A stretch of 6,378 nucleotides of DNA, taken from positions 1 through 6,378 of the forward strand of contig JABUUX010000311.1 of NCBI GenBank assembly GCA_021442965.1, read 5' to 3'. The translations under genes and the position numbers were made by a program. Positions within the stretch are counted from its first letter, which is position 1, and the number at the start of each line of letters is the position of its first letter. Of the stretch, positions 5,938 to 6,378 are shown one piece after another. Source of the stretch: Treponema sp. (GTDB lineage Bacteria; Spirochaetota; Spirochaetia; Treponematales; Treponemataceae). The notes under the pieces are model-generated. The model saw only the letters and a list, made by a program, of their open reading frames with translations. It was not told the DNA's origin and made no database searches.

Positions 5938-6378
5938 TTCCCTGATATTTTCAATGGAATCTTTTGCAGTAATAACATACTTCCCAACTTCAGCACTTTG
6001 ATTCTTACTTCCAATAGTATTGATTTCACGGTTAATTTCCTGACATAAAAAATCAAGTTTTTTTCCAGGAAAAGGATTGTCTTTCATTTCAGAACGCATT
6101 GCTTTTAAGTGACTTTTTAACCTTATAATTTCCTCATTAATTGTATATTTTACAACCATTGCGGCAGTTTCAGTCATAATCCTGTTTTCATCAATGTTAT
6201 CGGAAAGCAGTTCCTGAAATTTTGCAAAAATCATTTCCCTAAAATGTTTTTCCATTTCCGGCTGCCATTTTGAAAAAACTTCAGCGCACTCGTCAAGTTT
6301 ACAAAGTTTTTCATGTAAATCAGCTGAAAGATTTTGCCCTTCCCTAAGGCAGTCGTCAGTAAATTTTCCAAGAGATTC
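5917..6378 (-). CDS. yicC: YicC-family endoribonuclease, C-terminal part (5' end beyond window)
   Basis: YicC-family proteins are conserved bacterial endoribonucleases; the E. coli member has been linked to turnover of small RNAs. The frame is open to the right edge of the window, so 153 residues are visible of a family length near 290, and the ATG at 6253-6255 is internal. Just inside the edge are LREGQNLSADL, the family REG motif, then FREMIFAKFQELL. The C-terminal domain signatures follow: NEEIIRLKSHL, KLDFLCQEINREINTIGSK and, at the very end, IENIREQAKNIA. These match the YicC C-terminal domain closely, so the call is firm. The stop codon TGA (5917-5919) lies 3 bases from the end of the convergent helicase gene and partly inside a hairpin. 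The promoter and neighbours on the far side, often gmk in other bacteria, are outside the window. Confidence 0.93.
   Translation of the reverse strand, partial: ESLGKFTDDCLREGQNLSADLHEKLCKLDECAEVFSKWQPEMEKHFREMIFAKFQELLSDNIDENRIMTETAAMVVKYTINEEIIRLKSHLKAMRSEMKDNPFPGKKLDFLCQEINREINTIGSKNQSAEVGKYVITAKDSIENIREQAKNIA

Noticed and set aside
5765..6001. Plus-strand 78-codon open frame running from the end of rep into yicC
   Set aside because: It is out of frame with rep and opposite to yicC; its hydrophobic end is a by-product of antisense yicC sequence.
6253..6255. Start of yicC at the minus-strand ATG 6255
   Set aside because: The frame continues to the window edge with family-like sequence, including the REG motif.

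Overview
The window is an AT-rich bacterial segment that looks like a low-GC spirochaete, most likely a Treponema. This rests on recollection rather than a search: the order fliD, two hypothetical genes, tsaE, tsaB resembles the order I remember from Treponema genomes, and FliD here is larger than the compact enterobacterial protein. No mobile element, CRISPR array, tRNA or rRNA gene is visible. Coding density is very high, and the longest gap without a gene is 72 bases.

Left part (1-2409, plus strand): the 3' part of fliD, the flagellar filament cap (its start lies before the window), followed 12 bases later by a 197-codon gene of unknown function. The second gene has a beta-grasp-like N-terminus and a helical C-terminus. 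The close spacing and a good Shine-Dalgarno sequence suggest co-transcription with fliD.

Middle part (2447-3855, plus strand): a strong sigma-70-type promoter (TTGAAT, 17 bases, TGATATAAT) drives a tight three-gene unit. This holds an 87-codon unknown gene, tsaE (GTG start, overlapping the unknown gene by 7 bases) and tsaB (1 base after tsaE). TsaE and TsaB are partners in making the universal tRNA modification t6A; their partners TsaD and TsaC are not in the window. The promoter lies so close to the first ATG that the transcript should begin at or next to the start codon, so it should be leaderless.

Right part (3895-6378): a complete Rep-type superfamily 1 DNA helicase gene on the plus strand, also with a -10-like box just before its ATG and no Shine-Dalgarno sequence. 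It converges, with a gap of only 3 bases, on the 3' part of a yicC-family endoribonuclease gene on the minus strand. A short perfect hairpin spans the end of yicC and may end transcription.

Most of the content is conserved housekeeping and motility machinery. The points that deserve a second look are the two apparent leaderless starts, the two unknown genes tied to fliD and to tsaE/tsaB, and the hairpin at the convergent gene ends. I see no evidence of a wholly new multi-gene system.
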